Of a DNA stretch of 64,000 nucleotides, positions 35,905-47,349 are shown in pieces; position 1 is the first letter of the stretch, and every line of letters begins with the position of its first letter. Source of the stretch: Albula goreensis (Eukaryota; Chordata; Actinopteri; Albuliformes; Albulidae); the NCBI GenBank assembly GCA_022829145.1, contig CM040746.1, positions 35,742,212-35,806,211 of the forward strand. The letters run 5' to 3'. Made by a program: the position numbers and the translations under genes. Below the pieces are notes generated by a model that did not search any database, was not told the DNA's origin, and worked only from the letters and a program-made list of their open reading frames with translations.

Positions 35905-36440
35905 GGAGCATCCGTTGCCGTGCTGTTGAATTTTGCATTAGACTGACTTTGATAATAGGCAGCTGTGATAAACCGGAGTGCCAGTTATTGTTCTGGGCAT
36001 CTCCCGATGTAAGCACACCACCGATCCGGAGGGAGAGAGTGTCAATTGCAGGATGGGATTAAATATTTCATACGCAGGACTGTGTATTACCCAGCGAAGA
36101 GGACAAATATATTAATCTTGAAAAATGACTATTGAGATAACAACAACGGAAGGGTGTCTTTAATAATGCATTAAGCCGGGCTCCGAGGCGCTGAGTGTGA
36201 GTGAGGAGTGAAATTAGTTCTGGCTGGGGCCTGGGATGGCTCTCTGAAGCCTCCGGTCCACAGCTGAGCTGCAGGGGGAGTCTGGGGAGATGTGGTCCGT
36301 GTCTGACATCACCGAGGGCAGGGGCCGTGAGTGACAGGCCACCCCTGAGCCTGCAATCAACCACCCAGTCATAGGCAGCTGATAGGACCACAGGGCAGCT
36401 AGATGGCCATTTTGCAGGTCTGAATCTTTTATTTTTTATT
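35905..36440. promoter_or_regulatory. Candidate conserved non-coding element, long
   Basis: More than 500 bp of repeat-free, CpG-bearing sequence: 'ggatgggattaaatatttca', 'cgcaggactgtgtattaccc', 'ttaataatgcattaagccgg', 'gcgctgagtgtgagtgagga' and 'cacccagtcataggcagctg'. A 132-aa reverse frame (36068-36466) runs across it with an arginine/leucine/proline-rich middle. It has no recognisable domain, and enhancer-like DNA is the better explanation. It has one of the strongest 'selected' textures in the window. Confidence 0.35.
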
Positions 36441-36444
36441 TTCT

Positions 36445-37149
36445 TCTTTACCCATGAGAAATGCACACAACCTGAGTTTTTTCAGCGTAGCTGGCTCCAT
36501 AAATGGTCAATATGAAACAGTGACTCAGCCTCCAGAGGGAGTATCTGGGAAGCTAATTAATAGTAAAGGCTTTGGGAATGGACAGACTGCACGAAAACAA
36601 GAGGAAAAGTATAAAGAAGTCTGCATTGTAGTGCACAGAGAAAGACTGAATACTCAGAGAGACTATCATTCATAAATGCCCTTGTCAATTAAATGATTTT
36701 ATAACCATTGTAATAGATTCATATTTATCCAGTGTTGCCAGAGATGATCTAAAAGCAGTGAGTGAAAAACAATGTAATTGTATCTAATTAGCTATAGGTT
36801 ACAGTAACCATATTACTGTGCATGTGTACCATTAATGTTCTTTATTATCATATGGTTAGGATTAATTATTTGTTGTCTTAATTATTAAATTACACTGATT
36901 GACTTGGAAGAAGAAATAGAAATATGAAATTAAAATGTTACCAAACAGTTTATAACAGACTGAGAACAATTGTGCCCGTTATCTTTCCGCACTGTCATAA
37001 CCAAATAGAATGTTCACATCCAATGGTGAATCCATCTTGTATGCCTTTCCCATGAAGATTTGCATCAATACCATGGTTTGCCTATTCGGTGTCCATCAAC
37101 TAGCTATGATAGTGACCTGTAAGGCACATGTTCCTTTGCAAACATGTGT

Positions 37150-37185
<36 letters not shown>

Positions 37186-37690
37186 CCCCTTCCCATCTTA
37201 TGGAGATGTGATATGTATAATCATGGACCCTCCTGAAGACGCATTGAAGGAGGAACAAGCAAATGAAAAGACAGGATTAATAAGGGAGAGGGTAAAAGTG
37301 ATCCTTGGGAAAAGGCACCATTGTTTGGGCTTTACCTGAAGGCAGAAAAATTGAAATTACTCAGTGTGTCTTTTATGAGGGAAATAAACCAGCGTGAGTC
37401 AGACACCTAGTGCGTTTGACGGAGAATAATAACATAGTTGTCAATGTGTGCCAAGCTAAGGGCTGAGGTGTCTAGGAAGAGAGCAGTGAGAAGCACCAGA
37501 TATAGAACCCTGCATGCAAATGAATCGATAATGAATCTCCTGGAACCAGCAACCTATTAAAGCCTGAGTCTACTATCTTATTTCAAACCCACAACCAAGT
37601 GCGCAGTAATTTACCTTTCCCGTGTGTGTTAATAGACATCAATTATTCAAAAAATACTAATAAATAAATTAAATAATACTAAACCATCGC
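36445..37690. other. Unique DNA with a CA array, no gene seen
   Basis: AT-rich apart from the CA/C tract at 37151-37189. The 109-aa frame at 37010 is carried by the CA array. Nothing else recognised. Confidence 0.45.
37151..37189. repeat. (CA)n microsatellite with C-run
   Basis: About 16 CA units followed by seven C. Confidence 0.95.
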
Positions 37691-38310
37691 AGTGCCACGT
37701 GGGTTATGAGATGTGCATTTGGAAATTGAGCCCCTGGAACGTCAAATCTAGACAAGGTTGAGGAAGAAAGGAGGAAAGTGCCTGGAAAAGAGATACGACC
37801 TTAATTGTTCCGAAGCCCTGGGGCCATCCCAACGGATCGTCTGTACAGATCTGTTGTGGCTCAGTTATCTTAATGGTGCACGACTCAAAGACTCCCAGCC
37901 CTGATCTGCCAGTGCAGCCCAACCTCATATGTAATGGCTGGACGGGACGGTGATCTGCAGCTGTTAAAAACCAAATAAACTACACAGCAGGTGCTAATTG
38001 GGGGAAATGGGGGAAGCCGATCCATGATTGCCAGCACCCTGGAGCAATTTGCTTGTCTAGGGACAGACAGGCAGGACAAACGCTCTGTCGTCTTTTTGTT
38101 GCTGAACATCATTCATACAAGTTTTTGTGACCTGACCCTTGAGCATCAAAAGGCGCAGTGACACGCATAATGCAGCAAGTGTTTCGCTACTTTTCTTAAG
38201 ATAATTAGATTCCAAGCAAGGCAATTCATCAGTCGCTGTAAGGCTCCGAGGTGAACAACAAAGCAGACAACCTGGTCTAATTATTAAGACAATGTTTAGC
38301 TTTCAAATTA
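37690..38310. promoter_or_regulatory. Candidate conserved non-coding block, long
   Basis: About 600 bp without simple repeats: 'cgaccttaattgttccgaag', 'ggatcgtctgtacagatctg', 'aggtgctaattgggggaaat', 'ggagcaatttgcttgtctag', 'caattcatcagtcgctgtaa' and 'cctggtctaattattaagac', ending in 'cttttcttttt'. It has multiple TAAT/ATTA and AATTG cores with CpGs. Two short reverse frames are not credible. This is the clearest enhancer-like block by eye. Confidence 0.38.
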
Positions 38311-38884
38311 AGCATGTGCTGTTGTTTTTCTTTTCTTTTTCTTTTTTTTTTTTTTTTATGAATTCATTGCATGCCTCGTTGAATGAAATACTCTCCTGAA
38401 TCAGAGTGAACGCAGGCGTACATTTCGGCAATCCATTGTTCAACACTGTTTGCACAGGAGTGATTTAACGAACATCTGGTTTGGAAAGTGTGCTTAATGA
38501 TTTCACATTCATCTTGTTCAAAATGGCTAAAGTGCATGTAATTACAGTATTTTTTTAATTAACTGTTGATCTGTTTCTGTCAGTTACAGCAATTTTTCAT
38601 TGTAACATAAAATGCAGTGACATATTAGATGCCATATACTGTAGTCATTTTTAAAAATGTAATCTTCCTTAAATGTTACTCTCATTGTAAGAATTGAACT
38701 ATTGTACAAAAATTTTACAATGAGAGGACATTTTTACATTACATTTGGAACCACATTCATTCATTCATTATTTTAATAAATCTATTCTATTCACAATTAA
38801 TTGATACCTATTAAACGTGGATAACTGCACAGCAACCAAAAATGCAGTCAGACAATTTGACTAAATATACCCATGCTTCCAAAA

Positions 38885-39245
38885 GAGTAGATTGTCATTA
38901 GGACCCTAAAATCTGACTTCTGTAAGCAGTAGGTCTCTCCTCCCAGCAATATGAGGTCGCTATAGTTTCTCCTCAAGCCTCTTGTTAAACAATGATTTCG
39001 CTGGGGTACATTAATCACCTCAATTAATCATCTAATTAGCACAAGTGAAGTTTCTCAGCATGTGAATTGACTTTGAAGTAAATGTGTGCCAACACTTCAT
39101 CACTACTCAACAGCAGAGACAGACAAAGCGCCATTTGGAAACCAGAAAGGAAAAATATTGCATACTTGCGTGGGTTCAAAAATTTCTTCAAAAAAATTAC
39201 CCTTTGAGAAATCTTATTTTCTTTCATAGCTGATCGAGGTTATAG
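38885..39245. promoter_or_regulatory. Candidate conserved non-coding element
   Basis: Contains 'attgtcattaggaccctaaa', 'atgaggtcgctatagtttct', 'cacctcaattaatcatctaa' and 'gacaaagcgccatttgg'. The ATTAATCATCTAATTAG stretch (39021 onward) is a dense cluster of homeodomain cores. Confidence 0.32.
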
Positions 39246-40444
39246 CATCCACATTGATGGTTATTTTTAAGACTGATAAATATTAATAATTACATTATTA
39301 CTCGCATTTACTGTGTGTTTCTACATTCTACCATTAATTTACCTATCTTTCATTACATAGAGTTTACTCACATTTAGAGCACACATGATCCTTGTTGTTC
39401 TCTTACATAAACTAACAGAGTTAACAATTACAGTTTCACTGTATAGCCATCCTAAGCTTCAATAAAAATTAGTGGACTCCATGAAGGCATGTTTCTAGTT
39501 TCCACATGGATGTGCTGATACCGTTGACCAATGCAAGTGAATTTGCTGATGCAGTGAGAACTAGGATATGATATGGGTGTGTTTCGCAATACAAAACAAA
39601 AGATGCTGACGAGTGAGCACATTGCTTTTGAAGACATTAAGATTTCAGAGGGACACACCAACTATTGCTTCACACAACGTCTATCAATGGCATTCGTTTT
39701 GTTTACTGGACTGTTTGACAGCTATTTTGACATTTTCTTCCATCTGATTTATTTTTGTAGCCTAAGATACACAAGGTTCATACATTTGTCTTCTACAATA
39801 ATTATGGATTTTCATGAAGAAATGTTTTATGATATTGTTACAGTAATGCAGCATACCTACAACATGAGATATTTATAATTGAGATTCTATGAGAGAACCA
39901 GTGTGGCAGCGCAGTAACTAGGAGACTGTTAATGTTGAGAACCATTTGGTAGCAAAGAAATAAAAACAAAGAATCTAAGGATATGTTGGTTTTGATCTCA
40001 TCCCATCACACACAAGCACACAGAAAAAAAACTCACAAGTTAAGTCATTACATCACTATCATCATGGGAAAGAGCTCAAGAGGGCTGGAGTGTTTTGATG
40101 TTGATGTTTCAGTAGGAACACCACAGTAAAAAGCATAGATGACAGTGCAACTTCACTTTGGTCTAAATATAAAATATGAGAGATATTAAGATGGTACATC
40201 CACACTGCTTACAATGACAAAGTACATAAAGAAGACAAAGCAATACATTTCTTCTCATATTGATGTATCATATAGTTTTTTTTTCTTTTTTTATGGAAAA
40301 ACACTGTTACTAATAGTGTAGAGGTTTGTAATATACAATGACAAATGTATGACATCAAGGACCTGCCTGTCTTTCTGGTAGGGTGTACCCTTCCCCACTG
40401 ATACACTTTGCACTAATAGAATATTTCAGTCCTCTTTTTTTCTA

Positions 40445-40720
40445 AAAATGACTCCACATCCTCTCATATTAATTACAAGTGGGAAATGACTTTCTTCATT
40501 AATCAAATCATTTCCCTTGACTTGTCAGAAGCAATTCCGCGACACAATGCGAGAGGCTTAGCCCGATCTGTTAACGACCTCATCATGTTGACAGACGTTG
40601 AATGAAAACCAGCTCACTCTTGTTCTCGTGGTCGGCACAAGGCACAGAGCAACCCCACTGAGACGAGGTTCACAACAAGACTGATAATTTGGTTGTGCTC
40701 TGAACCAGAGACAAAAGGAG
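40445..40720. promoter_or_regulatory. Candidate conserved non-coding element
   Basis: Contains 'cattaatcaaatcatttccc', 'aattccgcgacacaatgcga', 'agcccgatctgttaacgac', 'catgttgacagacgttga' and 'ctcgtggtcggcacaaggc'. Repeat-free, CpG-bearing block in AT-rich filler, without a coding frame. Confidence 0.35.
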
Positions 40721-40724
40721 GAAA

Positions 40725-43720
40725 AAAAGGAAGACCAGGTGTGTCAAAAAGCAACAGAGACAAGTATCCAGCATCTTCCTGTTCCTACTGAGACCGTCCG
40801 AGGAGGCCAGTATATGGGTACTATGCTTTCATTGTCAATTGTTGTTTTCACACAACCTTTGTTTGCAGATCTGACAAACATTAACATTTTAATAATGTCT
40901 CTTTGTTAATATGACATTAAAGTTTAAAGGTAAAGATGCATTTTTTTGAAAAACAAACCAAAAAAAAAAACCTTGTGCCAATGGCAATAAAAATGGCAAA
41001 GATTGGCAGGTGGGGACACAGAAAACATATCAGGGTGTTTAAATGACACCTAATAAAAAAGGCCTTGACAAATTTCGCCATGAAATTTAGAGCTGTATTT
41101 TTCTTCTACAAGAACATCAGCCAAGAATTTACAAAAACCGCTCAAACTGAGGCTTGTGGTGATAAGTTTGTTGGCAGTTGAAAGAGGGCCTCAGCAGCAT
41201 CATATAGCATGAAGTAAGAGTACTGCTCTTCAGCCAAAAGTATTTTTAGCATGTCAGTCTGTATCAAAGTAAGAACCTTAGCTCACCCAATGGCTGGACT
41301 TGTACAGCCTCCAGCTATATTATGTACTTTGTTCCATACAATATGTTCTGCAACATGAATTCTTATGTTGCTGCTTGCCATAATAGCAATCATTATTTAC
41401 AGTGTAAGATTTAAGTAGACATCAGTGATCAGAAAAACTCCTCGTGAAGACAAGCTTTGGGCCGAGATCAATGAATCATGTGCAGCGCAGGTCACCACAG
41501 ATTATTCTGCTTTTTTCCAAGAGTTTAAACCATGAATCTCAGAGGGAAGAAGGGTGAGGTTATTTCTTTCTCTTTTTTCTTCTTTTTTCGTATAATGAGG
41601 AAACTCACATATATACATTGCGTCTTCTGAGAAGATATGCTGTCTTCACTGTCTTGATGTGATATGTTCAGAATTAGCCTATGCCTCCTGTGAATTCTGT
41701 GTTTGATACAATTGACACAGGTTATAGATTTCTCTTCCCCCACCTGTAACAGAGTCTACAATGTGAAGTCTGAAATGTCAGCTCGAGAGGAAAAGAGATT
41801 CGCTGTGAATTTATGGATTAGCAAGTTCTATTCTCTCAGGAAGGAGATAGTGTGTACACCTTTTCAAAATGCAGAGTCGCTGTTTCGTTATTTAGCCTGG
41901 AGCAAGGACTGATATTCGTGCATTTGCATATACATGCATTTGTAAAGATCCAATCAGACATCAAGGTGCAAACACAATTCCAGAATTCAAAGTAGATACA
42001 GAAACAAATGCATATAAAAAGCAGAGAGAGAGAGAGAGAGAGAGAGATTCATGGCACACCTATCACTAGTCTGAGTGTGTATTTATGAGGGCTTGACAGA
42101 CCTGTTATGATATTTATTATAATGTTAATATGCTAATGTAATAATAAAACCAATTAATATCAGGACAGCCAAGGTTGGTGTTACAGTAATTTATAAATCA
42201 TCTTACTTTTTTGCCATTAGTGAGTTGATGTACTCAAAAAATAATAGCATTTAAGTGCTGTAAATGCAGTCTTTACGGTACTTAGGCTGAATTAATTCTA
42301 TTCAACTTTAAAAACACACACTCACAAATTAATATTTGAATGATATCTGAATCACTGTGTCGAGTGGCTGGTTTGGAAACGTGGAACGTTGTTTAACCTG
42401 TTCTTGAGTCTCTGAGTTCTTCACACCGAAGGCTGTGAAGACTGGCATTGCCATGCACGTCAAGTAAAACATAAATACAGAGCGAGCGAAGGCTTTGCCA
42501 TGTTTTATTGGAACCATTGCATGAGAGCAACAGGGAAACGGAGTATTTCTTCAGCAGGGGAGGCTCTTAACATCAACTGACTAAGCGCCCATTTAGAGCC
42601 CTTTCCTCTAGAGAGGGCTCCCCTAGTGATTTCCTCATTTATGAGTCTTACCGTTTTGCATACAACGCAGTGCATGTGTCCTTATTAGGTACGAGTCTGA
42701 ATGAAGCTTGTGCTACATGGGTTCCTCCCTTGCGGTCTCCTCATTTAAATAATTAAGCAGTATATTTATTTATGTAGTCAATATTATGCACACGGTGTGA
42801 CTGTGTTTTCAGTGGGGCCAAACCAGTACCTTATCTGCATAAATAAATCACAGAATGGCTGTGCTACAGATACTGCAGGTGTTATAAGTGTCTCTTATGT
42901 TGTGCATCCCAACTGGGAATGTTAGGGAAATGTGTGCAACTGGCTGTATTACAACCATATAAAAATCTGTATTTATCAAAACAAGCACAATAGATCACAA
43001 TAGGATACAAAATATTTCCGGAAAAGACACGATACGGAAGACAACCATAAATCCAGAGATTGACTTAGCATGGAAGCTATGATATTTTAGGCATACTTAA
43101 TTGATTTAGCAACCATTTTCAAAGGAAATTAAAGGAATTAGCTAGCTATTGTAGCTAACATCTTCGTCATGTGTTAACTTATTTCTTGATGGTGCGTAAA
43201 GATATAGCTCGATAAGGTAAGAGGTTTTAAGGCCTGTGAGGTTCTACTGACTCAGAAGCTGCTCATATTGTCCTCCATAATATCTTTCAATCTATTTATT
43301 CTTTCTCCGTGTTTTTGTTATTGATGTTCGTCAGACAATCTAATGTTAGCTAGCTATTTTAGAATACCATAACTTCTTTTTCCCCAGATATTTCCTGACT
43401 GTCATAGACTAATCATTACCAACACCATTATTCTATGGAAAATAGAATGGAAATGTGTTGATGCATTTATTTGTATGATCAGTACATCATACACTATACT
43501 CTTTTTTTACTATAGTCCGTAGTCATTATCCACGAAATCACTTAAGTCATGCAGAAGCTCATAGAACTCTAAAGCCTTGGAAATGTTACCAGCAAATTAG
43601 CTGTAGAATTGTCATACCACCAAAGAGTGCATGCTACAACTTTCACACCTTTCAAAAACCTATTTTCCCCAAAGTAATTTTCCAACTTTAAAACTGTGAG
43701 GTCCTTAAGAAGTATGGGAA
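40725..43720. other. Three kb of AT-rich DNA, no gene seen
   Basis: Carries a (GA)n tract at 42022-42047. Small frames (69, 72 and 62 aa) have no recognisable content. No TE recognised. Confidence 0.45.
42022..42047. repeat. (GA)n microsatellite
   Basis: Twelve to thirteen GA units. Confidence 0.95.
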
Positions 43721-43724
43721 TGCG

Positions 43725-44345
43725 GTATACTCTGCCAGTTCCAGGTTAAAACTAATCGCAGAAATCTGGCGCGCTGAAAATGCATGCATTCAAAACGGAG
43801 ACCGAAACAAGATCAACGCTTCGCATATCTCGACGATGTACAGTGGGAGATGGATGGGTGCCATTACAGGCAGCTCGATGGTGTCCAATCAAGTTGAAAT
43901 ACGAGGACGTTGTAAATAACAAGTTGGCCAAGCCGTCTGGGGAAGAAAGTTTTTAGACAGTAGCGTCTGTTTAAAAGTTTTTAATCAGCTCTTTATCTTC
44001 TCTCCTGAAAATAAAAACCAATTTACGACACAGCATGGAATATCAGAAAAGTCCTTTCTTCCCTACTTTTTGATCAAGTTAAGATATGTTGAGCGCGGCG
44101 CAATGGGGCAGATTCTGGCAAACCAACAGCCTTGGAGCGACAGCCAGCCACCACATAACAATGAGCAGGATCCATCTGACTTCAATTGCACGTGGTTTGC
44201 TGACAATACCAGTTTCGCCCACGTTTCCCTCTGACATCCTGATGAAGAAAGCGGATGGGAAAGAGCCAGAGTTGGGGTGTGATAGCGAGACTCAAGATGT
44301 TCATATAATTCCGATGCCATCATATCAGCTTTAGGAGTTTGCTAA
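43725..44345. promoter_or_regulatory. Candidate conserved non-coding block; exon not excluded
   Basis: Balanced sequence with CpGs: 'aatctggcgcgctgaaaatg', 'acgcttcgcatatctcgac', 'gttgagcgcggcgcaatgg' and 'gcacgtggtttgctgac'. Overlapping frames of 82 aa (+, 44086-44334) and 86 aa (-, 44063-44323) occupy its right half. Neither contains a motif I know, and no clear acceptor/donor pair delimits them. Confidence 0.28.
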
Positions 44346-46354
44346 CTCCAAAAATGACAGAAGGATACCACAGGGGTATAGAAATCCAAGCATCGTACTC
44401 ATCAATGTTTACGAGAAATGGGGAACGGTGGGAACAATGGGAAGCAAGTGATATTCAAAACCTCCCACAGCTAATAACCCAAATGTAATAATCCAAGTTT
44501 GCTTTAGAAGTTTGTAGTCCCATTCTTTCAGATTTGAACCCGCTCCCCATGGCTATGTGAAGTTCTCTTAGGCCACTACTTTATTAGCCAATACTACTAA
44601 AAGCCATGTATTTTTACAAAGAAAATATGAAGAATACAGATGCTATTTGGTGTGAAAGGTTTTTTCTTTTTTCTTTTTCTTCAACATCATTAAAATAATG
44701 CTCGATTTTAAAGTTGAGTGGACATCTATCTGTTACACCTATTGGTCATGCTTGTTTAATTTTTAATTTTTTTTTTTTTTTTTCTGAACAAAAGATCCAT
44801 CAATATCCATAACCATGTTATGTGCTGTTTGTTTGCTATGTAGCGATCTCTCAAGCTAAACTGACGTTATAATTACAATTCTTAACACCTGAACTACCAT
44901 ATTAGGTCCACATCTAGATCCCCTGAAGAAACGGTCACTTGACCACCAATTATAATCAGCTAAAGGTACAGTCAGAGGATTAACACAAACAACAGACTGT
45001 AATTTGTTTGGGTAATTATGTTTAAAAATTGTGCCATAGCTTAGTTATTTCTTTCTGAAGACATAGCTTATCTGTATGTTTCAGTAGCCGGTAAAACCAT
45101 TATCTTCAATGATTTCAATGATCATTACTTCATAAGTTCAGTATATTTTTATAGTATTTTTTTGAATTATTTAACATTTTCGTATGTTTGTCACATTAAA
45201 ATGTAATAAATGTATGCACTTATCAGAATTTCATGATACTTATTAATGCTCACATTTATTTTTTTAAGCTGTCTATTTACAGCTGAGCTAACATTAGCAG
45301 TGCTTATCATTTCATCATAAGTAATGTTCAGTTATGTATATCCTCAACCCACACGTGAGCCCATACTTAACAAGAGTATTCCATAAGGAAAACTGGCAAA
45401 GATATTGAATGAAAACAATACCATTTGCAAAAAAAAAAGACAACAAATGACAGTACAGGTCATTGTTTTGTAGTTGTTTATGGTCTATCTTTCAGTATGT
45501 ATGTTTTACTTCAACCATGTCCATGGCATGTCTGTTCTATGCATATAGTTTCAGCTTGTCTGTTACATATAGGACCATATGATACATGATGCATTTTATA
45601 GCTTTATGTTGTTACACTCAAGGAGTTTTATGACTGTAATCATTATAACACATTTCTACATGCATATGTGTGATGCTGTTGTATATAAATTAATTGCTGA
45701 TCATATTAAATTATTCAAGCAATTAAACAACACTGTGGTCCTCATATTGAAGAACAGCATCTAAATTAAAAAAAAAAAAAAACAAGTCAACCCATATTGA
45801 TATTCGTTAAAAGTGCAATTTAAACATAATTGCAGTAACTTCATTTAAATGTATGTAGGACATTTAAATATCATTATCACAAAACACTATATATGGTACT
45901 ATGTCAAATATTTCAACAGAGAATATGGCAGGGAAAGGGGCAAGCAAGTTTTGCTTTTTCAAGTCTTGCTTTTGTTGTCTCGGTACATGTAGCTACTCCT
46001 CAATATGTGATGTGATTACAACCTGTAAAGAGTAATTAGTTGTGTTTTGACAAACACATAGTAATACTACATCTGAATCAGTCATTATATTTGCTATTTA
46101 GACCATTTTTTGCTTCAGCTTTTCTGAATCAAACTTTAAATTCACCTTTGTAGATATGCTTTTGTTGATCTATTTTCTGCTGCCTCCTGAAGTACTGAAA
46201 GTATTTGTAACAATGTAGACCTCAAATGTTCACAAAATTCTTCTGGTGATATTAAATCCAGAAGCATGGGTGTCATGAAAAGGATAAACTTCTGTAGAAT
46301 ATGTAGATTATGACATGGCTAGCTCTCTCTCTCTCTCTCAGCCTAGGTCACTAA

Positions 46355-46760
46355 CTCACTAACTCTGATTAATATCCCTGGCCTCTGCCGCTAATGCTGA
46401 GATGCAGCTGGTTTTAGTTTGTGGTGTTTTTTCTGCTGTGAGGAGTCCTGACCTTCACTGTGTTCGGAGCACGCTCTTTGATCAAATTCCGCTGTCCTCC
46501 CTATTAATGCACGGATTTTTCCATCACGTCGTGCAGTTTCTCAAAAAGCCGAAAAAAGGTCAGAGGTAATCAGATAAAGTGGAGGGAAGGCATAGAGCCT
46601 CGTCAGCCAAACAGACACTTGCAGAATGCTGGCGAGAGAATTTGCAACGAGTTTCTTTTCCGAACATATTCTCTTTGAGTCCACTGCTCCGTGCACTGCA
46701 TGCTTGAGCTTAGGGTTTGTAGCAGAAGGTCTCACCAGGCTAACTGACTATAATGTATAA
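46355..46760. promoter_or_regulatory. Candidate conserved non-coding element
   Basis: After a (CT)n tract (46323-46340) comes about 400 bp of unique sequence: 'gctaatgctgagatgcagct', 'gtgttcggagcacgctcttt', 'cctattaatgcacggatttt', 'catcacgtcgtgcagtttc' and 'ggtaatcagataaagtggag'. The palindrome CACGTCGTG lies at 46525-46533. The 64-aa reverse frame is unconvincing. Confidence 0.33.
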
Positions 46761-46989
46761 TTTCAGGGAAATGATAATGAAGCTGTACTACTGGGTCCAT
46801 TTTTGAAAATGTAATATGCCTATGTCATAAAACACCAACCCTCCCTGTCCCATTAGATTTTTTTTTTACAAAAAGTCTAACTGCATTGCCTGTTAAAATG
46901 ATGGTGTTTTGTAATTACCTAAAAATAAACATTGGTAACTAAAGTTTAAGAGTACAGCAGAGTGGTTTTGAATTTATCCGTCTTTTTTT

Positions 46990-47345
46990 TTCAGGTCAGT
47001 GACCAGATGATTTTGTCAGTGAGAAGCAAGCTGCAAGATAGCTTTTTTCACTAATGCGTTGAAATGCGTGGAGTTTTTGGAGCTGAGTTTGAGAGCGAGA
47101 GACATGATCAAAATGGCAAGAGGGCGTCACGTTCAGTGCGAGTGTTGGGCGCATCCAGGAGATCTACATGACAACTGGGGAGCATTCTGCTGGTGCTGTG
47201 AACATGACTCTCCCATCTGCAGTGAGCTACAGCCTCACAGATCACGCAATTCTGCTGGCCCACTCTCCCCAAGACAAATAAAGCACACAGGAAATGCATT
47301 CACTTTTGGCCTGGGTTCAGAGCGAGTGGAAGCAGATTTTTAAAT
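46990..47345. promoter_or_regulatory. Candidate conserved block; possible exon
   Basis: Follows an 'ctttttttttcag' acceptor-like tract (46982-46995). The sequence is balanced and CpG-bearing ('ggcgtcacgttcagtgcgag', 'gttgggcgcatccaggagat'). A 94-aa + strand frame (47059-47343) starts MKCVEFLELSLRARDMIKMA and contains a run of Cys/His/Trp residues (QCECWAHPGDLHDNWGAFCW) that is unusual but matches no zinc-binding family I can name. No strong donor closes it. Enhancer-like DNA is at least as likely. Confidence 0.28.
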
Positions 47346-47349
47346 GCTA

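Noticed and set aside
36068-36466. 132-aa reverse frame in a balanced region
   Set aside because: No domain, no clear start or splice pair; the region is better read as candidate non-coding regulatory DNA.
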